From assembly GCA_018224505.1 (NCBI GenBank), contig JAGTVD010000593.1:1-6607 (forward strand): a DNA stretch of 6,607 bases, in the 5' to 3' direction. Under the pieces are notes generated by a model, which saw nothing but the letters and a program-made list of their open reading frames with translations, was not told the DNA's origin and did no database searches. The stretch is from Desulfatitalea sp. GTDB lineage: Bacteria; Desulfobacterota; Desulfobacteria; Desulfobacterales; Desulfosarcinaceae. The translations under genes were made by a program, and so were the position numbers. Positions 5,666 through 6,607 of this stretch are shown piece after piece. The first letter of the stretch is position 1; each line of letters opens with the position of its first letter.

Positions 5666-6607
5666 CTATCCTTTGATGACCCGCGGCAGCAGCATTTGAT
5701 GTTGGGGACAAATCGATTTGGGATTCTGATAGGCCGCGCCGGCAAAAGCCCGCAGGTAGTTACGCAGTTCGGTCATCTTGGCGATCTCATCGACCATCCC
5801 CATCTTGGCACAGTAGACAGGGCGGGAGTTGTCATAATACTCCTTGACCATCTGGTTCATTTTGTCGGTGACCGGGCCGAGGGGCCGTCCATCCTTTTTC
5901 TCCTTGACCAGACGGCGGGAGAAGCTGGCGGCAGCGGCGGTTTCACCGTGCATGACATAGATTTCGGTGGTAGCAGTACCCAGGGTGAAGGCGTTATGCT
6001 GGTTGGCGGTGGGTCCCCCCATGACATAGTGGGCTGCAGCGGTACCCTTGCGCAGGACCACCAGCATCATGGGCACATCGGTTTGCTGGATCGAGTAGAT
6101 CAGGGACTGGCCCAACCCAAGCACCTCGGCTTTCTCGGCGATGTCGCCCACGTCGATTCCCGAAGTATCCTGAAACCAGATAACCGGTACACGGTCCCGG
6201 CCGCACAGGGTGACGAATTCGTTCATCTTGATCAATCCCTGACGGTAGAGTTTGCCGCCCATGCCGGGGTAATCGGCATATTCGGGATAATTTTCCCCCA
6301 ACCAACCTTGACGGTTGCCGATCACGCCCACCAGAAAGCCGTCTATCTTCACCAAACCGGTGTACATCTCCGGCCCATAGCCTGGCTTGAACTCCATGTG
6401 TTCACTCCCGTCCACCATCCGTGCCAGCACCTCGTCGAAATCATAAATCTGCTTCTGGTTGAAGGGCACCAGGGTGTAGAGATCCTCGGCCTCGAACATC
6501 GGTTTGACCGGATCGGCCACCCGGAAAAAGCGGGGGTGATAAGCCGGGATATCGCGCATATACTCTTTGACACCGTCCAGCACGTCGGTTTCGGTCTCAT
6601 ATTTGTA
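5666..6607 (-). CDS. gcdA: Glutaconyl-CoA decarboxylase alpha subunit (carboxyltransferase), C-terminal half
   Basis: Biotin-dependent carboxyltransferase subunit that removes the carboxyl group of glutaconyl-CoA and loads it on the biotin carrier (GcdC) of a sodium-pumping membrane decarboxylase, yielding crotonyl-CoA. The window holds 313 codons and the stop; the frame stays open to base 6607. Acidaminococcus GcdA has about 587 residues, so roughly the N-terminal 270 lie outside. The visible part matches that protein in long stretches: GYGPEMYTGLVKIDG, GGKLYRQGLIKMNEFVTL, QDTSGIDVGDIAEKAE, LGLGQSLIYSIQ, LRKGTAAAHYVMGGP, the GETAAAASFSRRL segment, and the end AAYQNPKSICPQHQMLLPR. A GTG at 6583 is internal, not the start, because homology continues upstream (YKYETETDVLDGVKEY). 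The C-terminus stops a few residues earlier than in Acidaminococcus. The subunits GcdB, GcdC and GcdD are not visible. The pathway could be glutamate fermentation via 2-hydroxyglutarate or glutaryl-CoA/benzoyl-CoA degradation. Confidence 0.93.
   Translation of the reverse strand, partial: YKYETETDVLDGVKEYMRDIPAYHPRFFRVADPVKPMFEAEDLYTLVPFNQKQIYDFDEVLARMVDGSEHMEFKPGYGPEMYTGLVKIDGFLVGVIGNRQGWLGENYPEYADYPGMGGKLYRQGLIKMNEFVTLCGRDRVPVIWFQDTSGIDVGDIAEKAEVLGLGQSLIYSIQQTDVPMMLVVLRKGTAAAHYVMGGPTANQHNAFTLGTATTEIYVMHGETAAAASFSRRLVKEKKDGRPLGPVTDKMNQMVKEYYDNSRPVYCAKMGMVDEIAKMTELRNYLRAFAGAAYQNPKSICPQHQMLLPRVIKG

Noticed and set aside
1..6607. CRISPR arrays, tRNA or rRNA genes, insertion sequences
   Set aside because: I looked for regular short repeats with spacers, tRNA-like cloverleaf ends and transposase frames, and saw none.

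Overview
The window looks like a chromosomal segment of a high-GC, strictly anaerobic bacterium. My best guess is a sulfate-reducing or syntrophic member of the Desulfobacterota (Desulfosarcina/Desulfococcus-like). This rests on a glutaconyl-CoA decarboxylase alpha subunit, typical of anaerobic glutamate or aromatic/glutaryl-CoA catabolism, a large NtrC-type two-component system and a sigma-54 promoter. No taxonomic search could be run. All four well-supported genes and one unrecognised gene lie on the minus strand, so transcription runs from high to low coordinates.

In the order of transcription:
(1) 6607-5666 is the C-terminal half of gcdA; its 5' part lies outside the window.
(2) 5665-5480 is an intergenic region. 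It holds a long inverted repeat with 16-bp arms just after the gcdA stop, then a shorter hairpin followed by five T that could be a terminator.
(3) 5479-3614 encodes a membrane sensor histidine kinase (TM, Cache-type sensor, TM, HAMP, HisKA, HATPase). It starts with TTG behind a good Shine-Dalgarno.
(4) 3608-2136 encodes an NtrC-family response regulator (receiver, AAA+ with an intact GAFTGA loop, Fis-type HTH). It lies only 5 bases after the kinase stop.
(5) 2135-1887 is a 249-base regulatory region. It has a near-consensus sigma-54 promoter (TTTGGCAT-N4-TTTGCA, exact GG-N10-GC spacing), a 19-bp near-perfect palindrome about 130 bases upstream of the predicted start, and an A/T-rich tract between them.
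(6) 1886-1314 encodes a 190-residue protein I do not recognise.
(7) 1323-1 encodes hexameric glutamate dehydrogenase (gdhA). It overlaps the previous gene by 10 bases and lacks only its last few codons at the window edge.

The architecture suggests one circuit. The kinase senses a ligand outside the cytoplasm and phosphorylates the sigma-54 activator. The activator may then bind the palindrome and drive the sigma-54 promoter of the unknown-gene/gdhA operon, placing 2-oxoglutarate/glutamate interconversion under a dedicated local switch. The promoter and domain calls are visible in the sequence. The regulatory link between them is inference.
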